Origin: Delphinus delphis
Lineage: Eukaryota; Chordata; Mammalia; Artiodactyla; Delphinidae
Length of the DNA: 64,000 nt
Direction of reading: 5' to 3'
Assembly: GCF_949987515.2 (NCBI RefSeq)
Contig: NC_082698.1
Span: 27,618,070-27,682,069 of the forward strand
Part shown: piece by piece, positions 23,247 through 34,577 of the stretch
Numbering within the stretch: the stretch's first letter is position 1
How the letters are laid out: the number at the start of each line of letters is the position of its first letter
Translations under genes and position numbers: made by a program
Notes under the pieces: model-generated
What the model was told of the DNA's origin: nothing
Databases searched by the model: none
The model's input: the letters and a program-made list of their open reading frames with translations, nothing else

Positions 23247-23479
23247 CATTGACTGATTTTTTTTTTTTTTTTTTTTCGGTATGAGGGCCTCTCACTTTGT
23301 GGCCTCTCCTGTTGCAGACCACAGGCTCCGGACGTGCAGGCTCTGTGGCCATGGCTCACAGGCCCAGCTGCTCCATGGCATGTGGGATCTTCCTGGACTG
23401 GGGCACGAATCCGTATCCCCTGCATTGGCAGGCGGACTCTCAACCACTGTGCCACCAGGGAAGCCCATTGACTGATTTT
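23247..23479 (-). mobile_element. CHR SINE, short cetacean form
   Basis: Reverse-orientation SINE with a 20-T tail near 23257-23276 and head complement ccaccagggaagccc at 23452-23466. A perfect 14-bp duplication cattgactgatttt flanks it (23247-23260 and 23466-23479). It sits within broken L1 ORF2. Confidence 0.95.
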
Positions 23480-25490
23480 TAAATACTGAACCAGCCTTTC
23501 ATGCCTGGAATAAACTCCAATTGGTTATGGCATATAATTCTTTTTATATATTGCTGGATTTGCTTTGCTAGTATTTTGTTGAGGATTTTTGCATATATTC
23601 ATGAGGGATATTGGTTTGTAGTTTTCTCTTTTTTGGATACTGTCTTTGTCTGGTGATATCCAGGTAATATTAGCTTCATAAAATTAATTGGGAAGTCTTC
23701 CTTCCTCTTCTATTTTCTAGAAGAGATTGTGTGGCACTACTTTTCTTCTTTAAACATTTGGTAGAATTCTACAGTAAAACTGTCTGGGCCTGGAGATCTC
23801 CTTTATATAAATTTTAAAATTATTAATTCAATTTCCTTAATAGTTAGAATGCTATTAAAATGATCTATTTCATATTGGATGAGTTGTGGTAGTTTGTGTT
23901 TTTCAATGTGTGAGAATTGTTCATACTATTCCCTTATCCATTTGATGTCTCCAGGGTCTGTAGTGATATCTCCTGTTCATTCCTGATACTGGTAATTTGT
24001 GTCTTCTCTCGTTTTGTTTGTTGGTCTTGCTAAAGGCTTGTCAATTTTATTGATCTTTTCCAAGAACCAGATCTTTGTTTCACTGATTTTTCTCAATTTT
24101 ACTGTTTTCAATTTCATTGATTTCTGCTCTTGTCTTTATTATTTCCTTCTCTTGCTTGTCTTATGTTTATTTTGCTTTTCTTTCTCTAGATTCTTGAAGT
24201 GGGAGCTTGTAATATTGATTTGAGATTTTTACTCTTTTCTAATGCATGACTTTAGTGTATAAATTTTCCTTTCAGCACTGCTTTAGCTGTGGCCCATAAA
24301 TTTTTTTATATTGTATTTTCATGTTCATTCAGTTCAGTGTATTTTTAAAGTTTCCTTTGAGACTTCCTCTTTGACCAGTGGATTATATACAAGTGTGTTG
24401 CTTTGTTTCTAAGTGTTTGAAGAGCTTCTTGTTATCTTTATGTTATCATTCCATTCTTTAAAAATTTCACTTGTGGTCAGTGAACACATCATAAATGATT
24501 TCAATTCTTTTAAGTCTGTTGAGGTTTGTTTTATGGCCCAGGATATGGTTTATCTTCATGTTAAGTCCCACATACATTTGAAAATAATGTGTATTCTACT
24601 GTTGTTGGATAGAGTGTTCTGTAAATGTCAATCAGATTCTGTTGGTTGATGCTTGTGTTGAGTGCTGATTTTCTTCCTAGTTGTTCTATCAGTTATTGAG
24701 AGGGGATGTTTATGTTTTCAACCATAACTTTGTATTTGTCTGCTTCTCCTTTCGGTTCTATCAGTTTTTGCCTTAACACATCTTGCAGCTCTATTGCTTG
24801 GTGCATACACACTTAGGATTGTACATCTTCTTGATGGATTGACCCTTTTATCACTATATTACATCCCTGTCTCTGTTAATCTTATTTGCTCTGTAGTCTA
24901 CTTTATCTGATATTAATATGGCATATGGACTGATATACATATGAACTCATGTTTTTTTGATTAATGTTTTTATGATATATCTTTTCCATCCTTCTGCTTT
25001 CAATCTGCCTCTATACATAGGAGATACATTTGAAGAGTGGTCCTTGTAGGCAGCATATAATTAGGTCATATTTTTAACCATTCTGCCAATCTGCCTTTTA
25101 ATTTGTATATTTATACCATTTACATCTAATGCAATTATTGATATATTAGAGCCCAAGTCTGCCTTTTTATTTTCTGTTTTTTTTTTTTGTTCGTTCTCTC
25201 TGTTTTTCTTCTCTGTTTTCATTTCCCTGTCTTTCTGCGGTTCACTTGAACATTTTTTAGAATTCTGCTCTTATTTTTCCATGACGTTTTTGAGGGTATC
25301 TCTTTCCATAGCTTTTTTAAAAAAAATTGTTTCTTTAGGTATTATGTTATAACTGCATAACTTATCACAGTCTACTGGTGTCATCATTTACCAGTTCAAA
25401 TGAACTGTAGAAACTTTACCTCATTTTACATCCCTTTATCCTCTCATTTATAATATCATTGGCTTAAATATTTCCTTTATGTACATCAAA

Positions 25491-25499
25491 CAGTGTTGT

Positions 25500-25542
<43 letters not shown>

Positions 25543-25748
25543 GTGGTACGCGGGCCTCTCACTGTTGTGGCCTCTCCTGTTGCAGAGCACAGGCTCTGGA
25601 CGTGCAGGCTCAGTGGCCATGGCTCACGGGCCCAGCCGCTCCACGGCATGTGGGATCTTCCTGGACCGGGGCACGAACCCGTGTCCCCTGCATCAGCAGG
25701 CGGACTCTCAACCACTGTGCCACCAGGGAAGCCCAGTGTTGTAATTTT
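25491..25748 (-). mobile_element. CHR SINE, short cetacean form
   Basis: Reverse-orientation SINE with a very long poly(T) (about 40 T from 25502), suggesting a young insertion or tail expansion. A 15-bp duplication cagtgttgtaatttt flanks it (25491-25505 and 25734-25748). Confidence 0.95.
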
Positions 25749-25759
25749 GCTTCAACAAA

Positions 25760-26820
25760 CATAATTTAGATAACTCAAGTGGAGAAGGAAAGTCTATTAT
25801 ATCTACCCATATTTTTGCTTAGCATGTTCTTTCTTCCTTCCTGATGTTCCAAAGTTCCGTCTTTTATCAATTCCTTTCTATTTTGAGAATTTTCTTTAGC
25901 CATTTTTTTTAGGATAAGTCTGCTAGTGACACATTCTCTTTGTTTTCCTTCATCTGAGAATATCTTGATTTCCCCTTCATTTCTAAAGGATATTTTCTTT
26001 GGATGTTCTAGGTTGACAGTTATTTTCTTTCAGCACTTGAAAAAAATGTTGTGCCACTTCTTTCTCACCTGTATGGTTTCTGATGAGAAATCCACTGCAT
26101 TTGAATTGGTTTTCATCTATAGATAAAGTGTCATTTCTCTCTCCTTTCAAGAGTTTTGTCTTCAGTGTTTAAAAGTTTGACTATGATGTGTCTTGGTGTG
26201 GGTTTCCTTAGTAGGTTTATCCTGTTTGGAATTCACTCAGCTTCTTGAAACTGTGGGTTTATATCTTTTGCCAAATTTCAGGGAGTTTCTGCCATTTTTG
26301 AGTACTTTTCCAGCCCTGTTCTCTTTCTTTTCTCCTTCCGAGACTCCAATGACAAATATGTTAGAACTTTTGTTATAGTCCTGCAGTCTGTTTTCAGTGT
26401 TTTTTCTCTGTGTTGTTCAGATTGGGTAATTTCTACTGTTCTATCTTCCAGTTCACTGATTCTTTCCTCTGTTCTCTCCATTCTGCTTTTGAGCCCATCC
26501 ACTGAGGTCTTTGGTTCTGTTACTGTATTTTTGAGTTCTAAAATTTCCATTTAGTTCTTTATATTTTCTATTTCTTTGTTAAGACTTTCTATACTTTTGC
26601 CAAAACTTTCTATTTTTTCATTTGTTTCAAGTGTGTTCATAATTGTCCACTGAGGCATTTTTGTGATGGTTGCTTTAAAATTTTTGTCAAATAATTCAGA
26701 CATTTTTGTCATCTCAGTATTGGCATCTAATGTCTTTTTTTCATTCAGTTTGGGATCTTCCTTGTTCTTGGTATTATGAGTGATTTTTAAAAATTGAAAC
26801 TTCAACATTTTGGGTATTAT
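25760..26820 (-). pseudogene. Broken L1 ORF1 (RNA-binding coiled-coil protein)
   Basis: Two adjacent minus-strand reading frames (26808-26551 and 26550-26278) resemble L1 ORF1p. The first is lysine/glutamate-rich with NEKIESFGKSIESLNKEI; the second has the heptad-like SRMERTEERISELEDRTVE typical of the ORF1p coiled coil. ORF1p normally trimerises and coats L1 RNA. A stop separates the two segments, and the downstream RRM-like and C-terminal parts are not intact. Confidence 0.8.
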
Positions 26821-27761
26821 AAGACTTGATTTTAGTTAAATCTTCTGTTTTTGCTGGCTTCCTCTGATGGTCCTCTAGCTGAAGAAGGGGGAGAGAACTG
26901 CTTTGTAACTGCAAGGTAGAATAGAAGTTCAGGTTCCCCACTTGGCTTCTCTTCTTGTTACTACTGGATGGAGGTGAAAGTTCCAGCTCTCCACTAGGCC
27001 TCCTCTGATACCTTCCTGGCTGCAAGGGGGTAGAAGTACTTTGTTACTGTTACCCACATGGCTTTCATTGACACCATGGAGGCATGGAAGTCCTAACTCT
27101 ACTAAGCCTCCTCTGATACCACCCCAATGTGGAGGGGAAGGGTTGCTTCATTGCTGCTGGGTGTGGATAAAAGTCCAGGCTCCTCATGTGGTCTTCACTG
27201 ACACTGTGCAATGGGGGTGTGTTACCACTGGCAGGTATGAACATCCAGGCTTCCTTCTTAGCCTTCTCTGACACCATCCTACAGAGGGCTGGGATGCCTC
27301 CTTATGGACTGGTGAGAGTAGAAATCTAGGCTTAGCACTTGCCCTTGCTGGCATGGGTGGGAGTGGGGTCACAGGTTTTTCTGTGGCATTTGGCTAGAGT
27401 TGAGCAGTTGTCTAAAAGCTGTCTTGCTAGGCTGCCCCTTTCCCAGTTCTTTGACTAGAGAGCAGGCTTTCACTGGAACTTTTTTTTTGATCTGTACTTA
27501 TTGGTGTTTCTGGGTTGCTAGCCTCTTTAGCTCTAGGTCTGAGATACATGAGGTGAGACAAAAAGAAAACAGGCAACTCACCACTATGTTGTTCCTTGGG
27601 TTTCAAGTTCCCTAGCTGCCTTCTTCGCTCCACTTTTCAGAGTTTTCTGATGTTTGCTTTATGTATTATGTCCAGGAGTTTTAGTTGTAATTAATGGAAG
27701 AAATTGGGAAAAGTATGTCTACTCTACCTTTCTAGGATAGGAACCTCTTTTTGATCATTTT

Positions 27762-27894
27762 GATACCCATCAGTTGGCTGAGCCTCTGACATATCAGGCA
27801 CGGTGTAGTCACTGCAGCGTGGTAAAGATATATAAATTATGGCTCCTATATACCAGGACCTCACCACTTAGTGGAATAGACAGCCATGTCTTGT
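27762..27894. other. Unassigned sequence
   Basis: Short segment between the large L1 and a MIR. No family was recognised. Confidence 0.3.
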
Positions 27895-28165
27895 TTAGTC
27901 TGGCACATAGTTAGGAGCATGGTTTGAACTCAGATAGGACTGGGTCTCAATTCCAGCTCTGCCACTTGCAAGTTCTGTGACCCTGGATAGGTGAGTTAAC
28001 CTCTCTGAACCTCAGTCTCCTCACTTGTAAAATATGGGATAGATTAGGACCAATCTCATAAGCTGTTGGTGGCTTAAAGTAAATGAAATAGTGCATGTAA
28101 ATCACGTTGCATGGTGTCAGCACATAGTAAGTACTTAGTAAATATTAGTTGGTGTTGTTTTCATT
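27895..28165 (+). mobile_element. MIR SINE
   Basis: Plus-strand MIR: ccagctctgccacttgcaag (27953), cctctctgaacctcagtctc (28000), and gcacatagtaagtacttagt (28120). Nearly full length. Confidence 0.9.
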
Positions 28166-28370
28166 GTTACAAGGCAGGCTGGGCCAAGTGTAATTATTCT
28201 CCCTCAGTCTGTCCTCTCCAGACAGAGGAGATCTTTTGGCTTACTTTGTGTCCACTGCCTCTCTCTCCTCCTTGATCAACTGTGGGAACCTTTTCAACCT
28301 TGTGAAGGGATTGAGATGGATGTTGCACAGGATGAGGAGGGAACATAATGTTTAGTATCTGTTTTCACTC
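28166..28370. other. Unassigned sequence
   Basis: Short segment without a recognised family. Confidence 0.3.
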
Positions 28371-28608
28371 ACTCATTCCTTTGTTTCTCTTTTTAAAATT
28401 TTGACTCAGCCTCAGTTTCTTAAATATTTATTTATTTGGCTGCACCGGGTCTTAGTTGCGGCATGCGGGCTCTTAGCTGCGGCATGCGGGCTCTTAGTTG
28501 CGGCATGTGGGATCTAGTTCCCTGACCATGGATTGAACCCGAGCCCCCTGCATTGGGAGTGTGGAGTCTTAACCACTGGACCACCAGGGAAGTCCCACTC
28601 ATTCCTTT
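28371..28608 (-). mobile_element. CHR-type SINE, compact form
   Basis: Reverse-orientation SINE (28383-28596), with repeated gcggcatgcgggctcttag phrases (28458 and 28480) and head complement ccaccagggaagtccc. A perfect 12-bp duplication actcattccttt flanks it (28371-28382 and 28597-28608). Confidence 0.93.
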
Positions 28609-29030
28609 ACTTATTCATGAATTCCTTCAGCAAATCTTTGTTGAACAATAACCCTGTGCTTGGCACCATGCAGGGAGCTTATAATCTAGCAGGATAGGCA
28701 TCTAAGTAATGATAATATGGGGCAAACTCTAAGTGCCAAGAAGAATACAGTTAGAATACTCTTGAGAGTTCAGAAGAGAGAGAAATCACATTTGGATAGA
28801 AGAATCAGGGAGGGATTCATGGAGAAGGGCACATCTGAACTAGACTTCAATAGGTAGACATGGAGGAAGAGCATGAGATGAGCAAGGAAACAGAGAAAGT
28901 AAGGTATAAATTATCCTTAGGAAAAAGAAAATAGTATGGTTTGACTAGAACATGGTGTATTTGTAGGGGGTAGAATGAAAGGTGACTGGATAGTATGTTG
29001 GGGCTAATATTTGGAAAGATTTCAATATCA
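28609..29030 (-). mobile_element. L2 LINE 3' region
   Basis: Reverse-orientation L2, starting with a ttcattcaacaaat-like end near 28620-28645 and continuing through cagggagggattcatggaga (28806). It belongs to a chain of L2 pieces continuing to about 32.29 kb, broken up by later insertions. Confidence 0.7.
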
Positions 29031-29400
29031 GGTCAGGGTGAGGGTTGACTGCAAGCAGCCAAATTACAGTAGTTTAAACACAGAAGGGTTTATTTTTCTC
29101 TAAGTTAAATATAACCTCAGAGTTTGGTGATCTGAGATTGATATGGCAGCTCTACTGCCACCAGGGACCCAGGCTCCTTATATCCTACGCAAGTGCTTCC
29201 ATCTTTAAAGTTGCCTCATGGTCCAAGACAGCTGCTGGAGCTCCAGCATTCCAGAAATGGAGGAAAAAGTAAGGGAAGACAGGGAATCTGTCCACCTATC
29301 TGCCCTCTTTATGGAACCTTCCAGGAAGTGGCACCCAACAATTTGCATTCACATCTTATTGGTCAGAACTTAGTCACATGACCATTTATTTGCAAGGATA
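29031..29400. mobile_element. Old interspersed element, family unassigned
   Basis: Contains ggtccaagacagctgctgga (29220) and ggtcagaacttagtcacatg (29360), phrases I associate with a widespread old mammalian repeat that starts with a 'ggctgcaagtgacag' motif. A relative flanks the L1 at 38.77 and 40.96 kb. I cannot name the family with confidence. Confidence 0.45.
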
Positions 29401-29981
29401 TGAAGAAATATAAATTTTAAAACTCTGGGCATATTGCTCTCCTGGATAAGATATGATTTCTATTGCTAAAGGTAAAACGAGAATGAATACCAAGTAGGCA
29501 ACTGGAAGTCTCTGCAACATCAGAATAAGTGGGGGTTAGACTTAATTCATCTGGCAGTGGGAGTCCTGTGGGGGATTATTTAGCCAGAGACTGGCGCAGT
29601 TCAAGTTGCTGACTACAAAGATTAGTCTGGGAGTGTGGAGAAAAGACTGTAGTAGAAAGAGACTAGAGGCAGAGAGATCATTTAGGAGGTGATTTCACCA
29701 GTCAAGGAGGGAAGTGATGAAGATATGAAATGGAAAGTGAAGGGGACAGAGGGGAGACATACTTCAGGAGTATATCATTAGGGTGGCAGTTGATTGGATG
29801 TGAGGGTTAAAATAAGCCACAGATTGATTTCGCAATGGGAAGCTCAGACAATTGACCAATGGATATGGAATTGGATGTGGGGCCATTTCTGGAAAGAGGG
29901 AAATCAGAAGAAGAACTTAATTGGGGCCAGGTGATGAGCTTGGTTTGGAACAAGAAAGAGGTTCAGGCAGAACACTTATGT
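29401..29981 (-). mobile_element. L2 LINE, decayed middle part
   Basis: Purine-rich sequence with L2-like reverse phrases (gtaggcaactggaag near 29494; agaggcagagagatcattta near 29664). No frame survives. Confidence 0.5.
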
Positions 29982-30113
29982 CAGTGGTTCTCAAAGTGTG
30001 GTCCCCAGACAAACAGCATCAGCATCATCTGGGAACTTGTTAGAAATGCAAATTCAGACCTAGTGAATCAGAAACTGTGGGGTTGAGGCCTAACAATCTG
30101 TTTTAACAAACAC
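29982..30113 (+). mobile_element. MER5A-like hAT element, left part
   Basis: Begins cagtggttctcaaagtgtgg, the terminal repeat of MER5A-type hAT-Charlie elements, and continues through catcatctgggaacttgtta to a ttttaacaaacac phrase. An L1 starts directly after it. Confidence 0.85.
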
Positions 30114-31933
30114 ATACTGTATTTCTATAAACTAGCAATAAAACAATAGGAATAGAAAATTTTAAAACATACCATTTACAATAGCATCAAAAGTATTACT
30201 TAGGGATTAAGCTGACCAAAGATATGCAAGACCTATACTCTGAAAACTACAAAACATTGCTGAGAGATATTAAAGAAAACCCAAATAAATGGAGAAATAT
30301 TATGTCCATGAATTGGGAGACTCAATATTGTTAAGATGTCAATACTCACTAAACTGATCTATAGACACAACGCAATCTCAAAAATCCCAGCAGGTTTTTT
30401 ATTTGCAGATATTGACAAATGGATTCTGAAATGTGTATGGAAATACAACAGTCCTAGAATAGCCAAAACAACATGAAAAAGAACAAAGTTGGAAGGCTTA
30501 CATTACCTGCTTTCAAGACTTTTAAAGATACAGCAATACAGAGTGGTACTAGTATAAAGACAGACAAACAGATCAATGGAGCTGAAGAGTCCAGAAATAA
30601 ACCCACACATAAATGCCTAATTGATTTTTGACAAAAGTACCAAGGCAAATCAATGGGGAAAGGAGAATCTTTTCAACAAATGATGCTGGAATAATTGGAT
30701 AGCCATATGCCAAAAAAAAAAAAAAAAAAAAATTAACCTTGACCCTTACCTCACACCACATACAAAAATTAACCTGAAAAGGATCATAGACCTAATAAAA
30801 GAGCTAAACCCATAAACTTCTATAAGAAAATGTAGGCGAAAACCTTAGTGACTCTTGGTTTCGCAAAAATTTCTTAAATATGTCCAAAAAAGGGCAAATA
30901 ATTTAAAAAATCAATAAATCAGACTTCATCAAATTAAAAATGTTTGCTCTTCAAAAGATATTGTTTAAAGAATTAAAATGTAAGACATATACTGAGAGAA
31001 ATTATTTGCAAAATACATATCTAACAAAGCCCGTGTGTTCTAGAATATATAAAGAACACTTACGGCTCAATAGTAAGAAGACAACAATTCAATTTTTTAA
31101 ATAAGCAAAAGATTTGAACAGACATTTAACCCAAGAAGATAAATGGATAGAAAATAAGCACCTGAATAGCTGCTCAACATCATTAGTTATTAAGGAAATG
31201 AACATTAAAACCACAATGAGATACCACTACGTACCTACTGGAATGATTACGATTAAAAAGACTGATCACACCAGACAATGGTAAAGATGTGGAGCAAGCG
31301 GAATTCTCATACCCTGCTGATGTCTGTGTAATATGGTGCAACCAACTTGAAAAACAGTCTGGCAGTTCCTTAAAAAGTTAAACATACTCTTACCATCATG
31401 ACCCAGCCATTTCACTTCCAAGAGAAATAAAAGTACAAAGTTTTTACACAAATGTTCTCAGCAGTTTGATTTGTAATTGCCCCAAACTGGAAAACCAAAT
31501 GTCCATAAACTAGTGAATGGAGAAACAAACTGCTATATATTCATACAATGGACTACTACTCAGAAATAAAAAGGAATGAGCTCTTGATACATGCAGCAAA
31601 ATAATTATGCTGAATGAAATAAGCCAGAAACAAGAAAGAGGTACATATTTTATGATTCTATTTACACAAAACTCTAGAAAATGCAAACTCATCTATAGTG
31701 ACACAAATAGGTTAACGGTTACCTGGGAATGGGAGTGGAGGTTGAGGAGAGAAAAAAGAGGGATTATAACGAGAAACTAGAAGCTTTTTGGGGATACGGA
31801 TATGTTCATTATCTCGATTGCAGTGCTGGTTTCATGAGTGTATTCATATGTCAGAACTTATCCAATTGTCCACTTTAGATATGTGCAGTTTATTGCATGT
31901 CAAGTATACCTTGTATAAGGCTGTAAAAAATAT
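30114..31933 (+). mobile_element. Old L1 3' portion
   Basis: Plus-strand 5'-truncated L1 of about 1.8 kb: ORF2 C-terminal half and 3' UTR. Recognisable segments are gaccaaagatatgcaagacc (30213), atgaacattaaaaccacaat (31198) and cagaaataaaaaggaatgag (31561). Several stops and frameshifts show it is inactive and older than the L1 at 38.8 kb. It ends in a short A-rich tail near 31925. Confidence 0.85.
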
Positions 31934-32048
31934 TTTCAGCCCCTCCCTAGGCCTACTGAATCCGAAACTGTGGGACTAAGCCCAGCAATCTGTGTTTTAA
32001 CAAACACTCCAGGTGATTCAGATGCACAGCAAAGTCTGAGACCAATGA
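31934..32048 (+). mobile_element. MER5A-like hAT element, right part
   Basis: Resumes at ttttcagcccctccc and runs to gtctgagaccaatgag, the complement-like end of MER5A. It repeats about 56 bp already present before the L1 (31952-32007 versus 30059-30113). Confidence 0.8.
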
Positions 32049-32300
32049 GTTAGGTGATAAACTTCCAGCAGGTGGTTGAAATAAGGCTCTGGACTGGAGT
32101 ACAGATTTGAGAGTCACCTGCTTGGAGGTCATAGCTGAAGTTATAGGATGACAGGATTTAGAATGTAAAGAACAGAAAGCAAGAGGTGGGGACTAAAGAA
32201 AACCTACCCTCAGGAAATGGGAGGAACAGGTGACAGAAGCAAGGAAGAAGCCCCCTGAGGTTGGGGGAAGAACTAACAGATGCCAAGGAAGCGATATTAA
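32049..32300 (-). mobile_element. L2 LINE piece, continuation
   Basis: ctggactggagtacagattt (32090) and gagagtcacctgcttggagg follow the L2 reverse-strand order, continuing the L2 chain interrupted by the hAT and L1 insertions. Confidence 0.55.
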
Positions 32301-32439
32301 GATAAGGGATGATCAATAATGAGGATACCAATGTGGTATCTTATATTTGCATAAGTGCTATCCAGTTTCCAAATCATTTTCATGTATGTTAGTGCATTAA
32401 CCATGCCAGGGATGGGCAGACAGACATCAATAATATTAT
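32301..32439. other. Unassigned sequence
   Basis: Short spacer before a MIR. No family was recognised. Confidence 0.3.
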
Positions 32440-32690
32440 ACCCGGTAGGCAGCACAGTTTAGATTCTACCGAGGTCTGTCCAACTCCAAATCCTGGGCTC
32501 TTCCCAGGATTTGGAATTGGACAGACCTCGGTAGAATCTAGCTCCTTCACTCACTCATGTGACAAGTTTCTTGAACTGAGTCTCCATTGCCCTGTTTTCA
32601 AAATGGAGATAATTCTACCCACTAACAGGGTAGAATATCTGTGCTCTGTAAAATACCTGCACCAAATGACTTGCAAAGTTGTTAGTTTCT
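32440..32690 (+). mobile_element. MIR with inserted inverted duplication
   Basis: Plus-strand MIR: the part ccaactccaaatcctgggct (32480) is in register with the MIR tRNA-related region, and gtgacaagtttcttgaactg (32559) with its core. The roughly 40 bp between them are not MIR in the expected orientation; they are the reverse complement of the preceding 37 bp. Confidence 0.8.
32461..32539. repeat. Near-perfect 79-nt hairpin
   Basis: Left arm 32461-32497, five-base loop ctctt (32498-32502), right arm 32503-32539. The right arm is the exact reverse complement of the left except for one base (ggagttgg expected, ggaattgg seen). The stem is 37 bp and the size fits a miRNA precursor. The right arm has no MIR counterpart, so it arose by local inverted duplication. 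Transcription is not shown. Confidence 0.97.
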
Positions 32691-32805
32691 TTATGGTATC
32701 CACCTACACCTCACGGTTCCTCATCTTACAGATAAAGAAATTGAAGTCCAGAGTGGGTGAGTGATGTACCCCAGGTCATAGGACTCCACATTCTTGACTT
32801 GAAAC
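32691..32805 (-). mobile_element. MIR SINE fragment
   Basis: Reverse-orientation MIR core: cctcatcttacagataaaga (32719), gtaccccaggtcataggact (32767). It lies directly after a plus-strand MIR. Confidence 0.75.
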
Positions 32806-33140
32806 CCATGGGACCACTGGACAGGTCCATAGATGGGCCTCAGTAGGTATGGAACTCTTAAAATCATATGCAGACTGGATATGAGTGTGTGATGCGTGTT
32901 TTTCCTGGAGCAAGTGTTCATTATTTACATTGGTATCTCCAAGGGATCCAGGATCTAAAAAGGTTAAGAACTTCTGCTCAAAGGTCAGTTGTACTTATTT
33001 TTCCTGAAGTGCCTTGATTCATGCCTCCCCATATTCTTAGCCATCCGTCTTCCCATCACACACCTTCTTCTAGGACATAGTTTCACTATTTCTCTGCTCA
33101 CTAACCAGTCTGAAAACCAGGAAACTTGCTTCATGGTCTC
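32806..33140. other. Unassigned; possible hAT end
   Basis: A segment aaaaaggttaagaacttctg (32957) resembles the terminal part of old hAT elements. The remainder was not recognised. Confidence 0.35.
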
Positions 33141-33350
33141 ACCTCAGATCATTCATTCACTCCACAAGCAACTGCTTATTACCTGCAGGTCCAGTCCACA
33201 CCATATATCTGGTACAGGGAAGGACCCAAACATGGATGAGGATCCCAGCTTGAAGGAGCTTATGGTCAGGTAAAGGAGTAGGCAGGAGCAGAGATAACTA
33301 TGATAGATACAGTGTATGATGGGAAACATGAGAGAAGGGGCACAAGCAAA
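33141..33350 (-). mobile_element. L2 3' fragment
   Basis: The phrases tcattcactccacaagcaac (33152) and gcttgaaggagcttatggtc (33249) follow the reverse-strand L2 3' end order. Confidence 0.6.
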
Positions 33351-33589
33351 GGTCATCTGGAAAGACTACATTTGGACTGCCTCAGCGTGGACCTTGGTGA
33401 AATTTCTCCATCCATATGTCTGTTCATTCAAAGAAGTACAACCCTCAGCTTCATCTTTATTCTTCAAACCACCACAACTTGCCTTCCACCCACCACTTTG
33501 ATGAAATGCTTTCCTCCAGGTAAACCACCAGGAACCCCTTGCCCTCTTTTACAGACTCTGCCATTTTTATCTTTGATGCTCTCTCTGTG
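33351..33589. other. Unassigned sequence
   Basis: No family was recognised; it may belong to the L2 that follows. Confidence 0.3.
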
Positions 33590-34239
33590 ACACTGAGCTG
33601 TTTTGGCTGGTACTCTGGGGGTCTCCTTCCTCCCTTGGCTTTCCTGACAGCAACATCTCCTTCTTTCTCCTGCTTCTCTGGGGTCTCTTCTTTCTCACTC
33701 CCAAGCTCCTGTTAATGATGGTATTTGCCACAGTTCCATCCACAGCCCACAACTCTTCCCTTTCCACATACTCACCCCAATGACCTCATCCAGGCCCATG
33801 GCTCCCCTGACCAAATTCACACAGACAATCCCCATACCGTTTTTTTTCCATCCAGCCTTTCTCAGAGTTTAGCTCTGAACAACTGACCAGCATCTCCAGC
33901 TGGATTCCTTAAGAATCTCAATTTCAAATCATCTACAACAAACTTACCACCCTCCCCATGAATCCATTTGTGTTCCCAGAATCAGTCACCCAACCAGAAA
34001 CCTGGGAGTCATTGTGAATGCCATCTTTTTTATCACCTCTTTTCATCCAAGCAATCACTAAGTCCTGTGAATTTTACCTTTCAGAAGCTTTTAAACTGGC
34101 TTCTCCTTTTCCATCTCTGCTGCCGTTGTCCTAGTTGTGCCCTTACCACATCTTTCTTGAATACCTGCAGTAGTCATCTCACTGCTCTTTCTACTGGTCT
34201 CTGCCCATCCCAATCCAGCCTATAATAGCTATAACAACA

Positions 34240-34425
34240 GTTAATCTTCACCAAGGATTGCTACATGACAATTCTACCCATACTATCTCACTGCATTCTT
34301 ACAACAACTCCAAGAGGCAGGCACTATCATTAACCCCATTCTACAGATGAGGGAATTGAGGCACAGAGAGGTTAGGTCACTTTTTAGTAACACAGCTAAT
34401 AAGTGGCATGCCAAGATTATTCTAA
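34240..34425 (-). mobile_element. MIR inside L2
   Basis: Reverse-orientation MIR: actatctcactgcattctta (34282), cattctacagatgagggaat (34339), gaggcacagagaggttaggt (34359). Confidence 0.85.
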
Positions 34426-34577
34426 AATGCAAATTTTAATTATGCTACACACTGTCCTAAAATCCTTAAAGGCTCCCCATCCCCTTAATACAAAAACTCA
34501 AATTCTTTAGCACAGTAGTGCAGACCTTCAGATCTGAGCCCTGCCTAATCTCCTGTGTAAACTTTGCCTCTGGGTTT

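Larger units (their letters stand above)
20750..25450 (-). pseudogene. Broken L1 ORF2 (endonuclease/reverse transcriptase)
   Basis: Minus-strand remnants of L1 ORF2. The reverse transcriptase core is readable at 23106-22924 (ILNGERLNIFRLRPGTKQGC and PVSPLQFNIVLKVLARMV), and a YIDD-like acidic pair follows near 22930-22919. The C-terminal part reaches the equivalent of the YTMEYYSAI region near 20830-20880. SINEs at 22.08 and 23.26 kb plus many stops interrupt it; no function remains. Confidence 0.8.
20093..27761 (-). mobile_element. Near full-length old L1
   Basis: A perfect 12-bp duplication tttgatcatttt (20093-20104 and 27750-27761) brackets about 7.6 kb, roughly 6.4 kb without its four SINEs, close to full L1 length. 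On the minus strand the order is 5' UTR (about 27749-26830), ORF1 with a coiled-coil (26810-26280 and onward), ORF2 (about 25450-20750) and a 3' UTR with an AATAAA-containing end near 20110. All frames contain stops and frameshifts, so it is dead. Confidence 0.92.
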
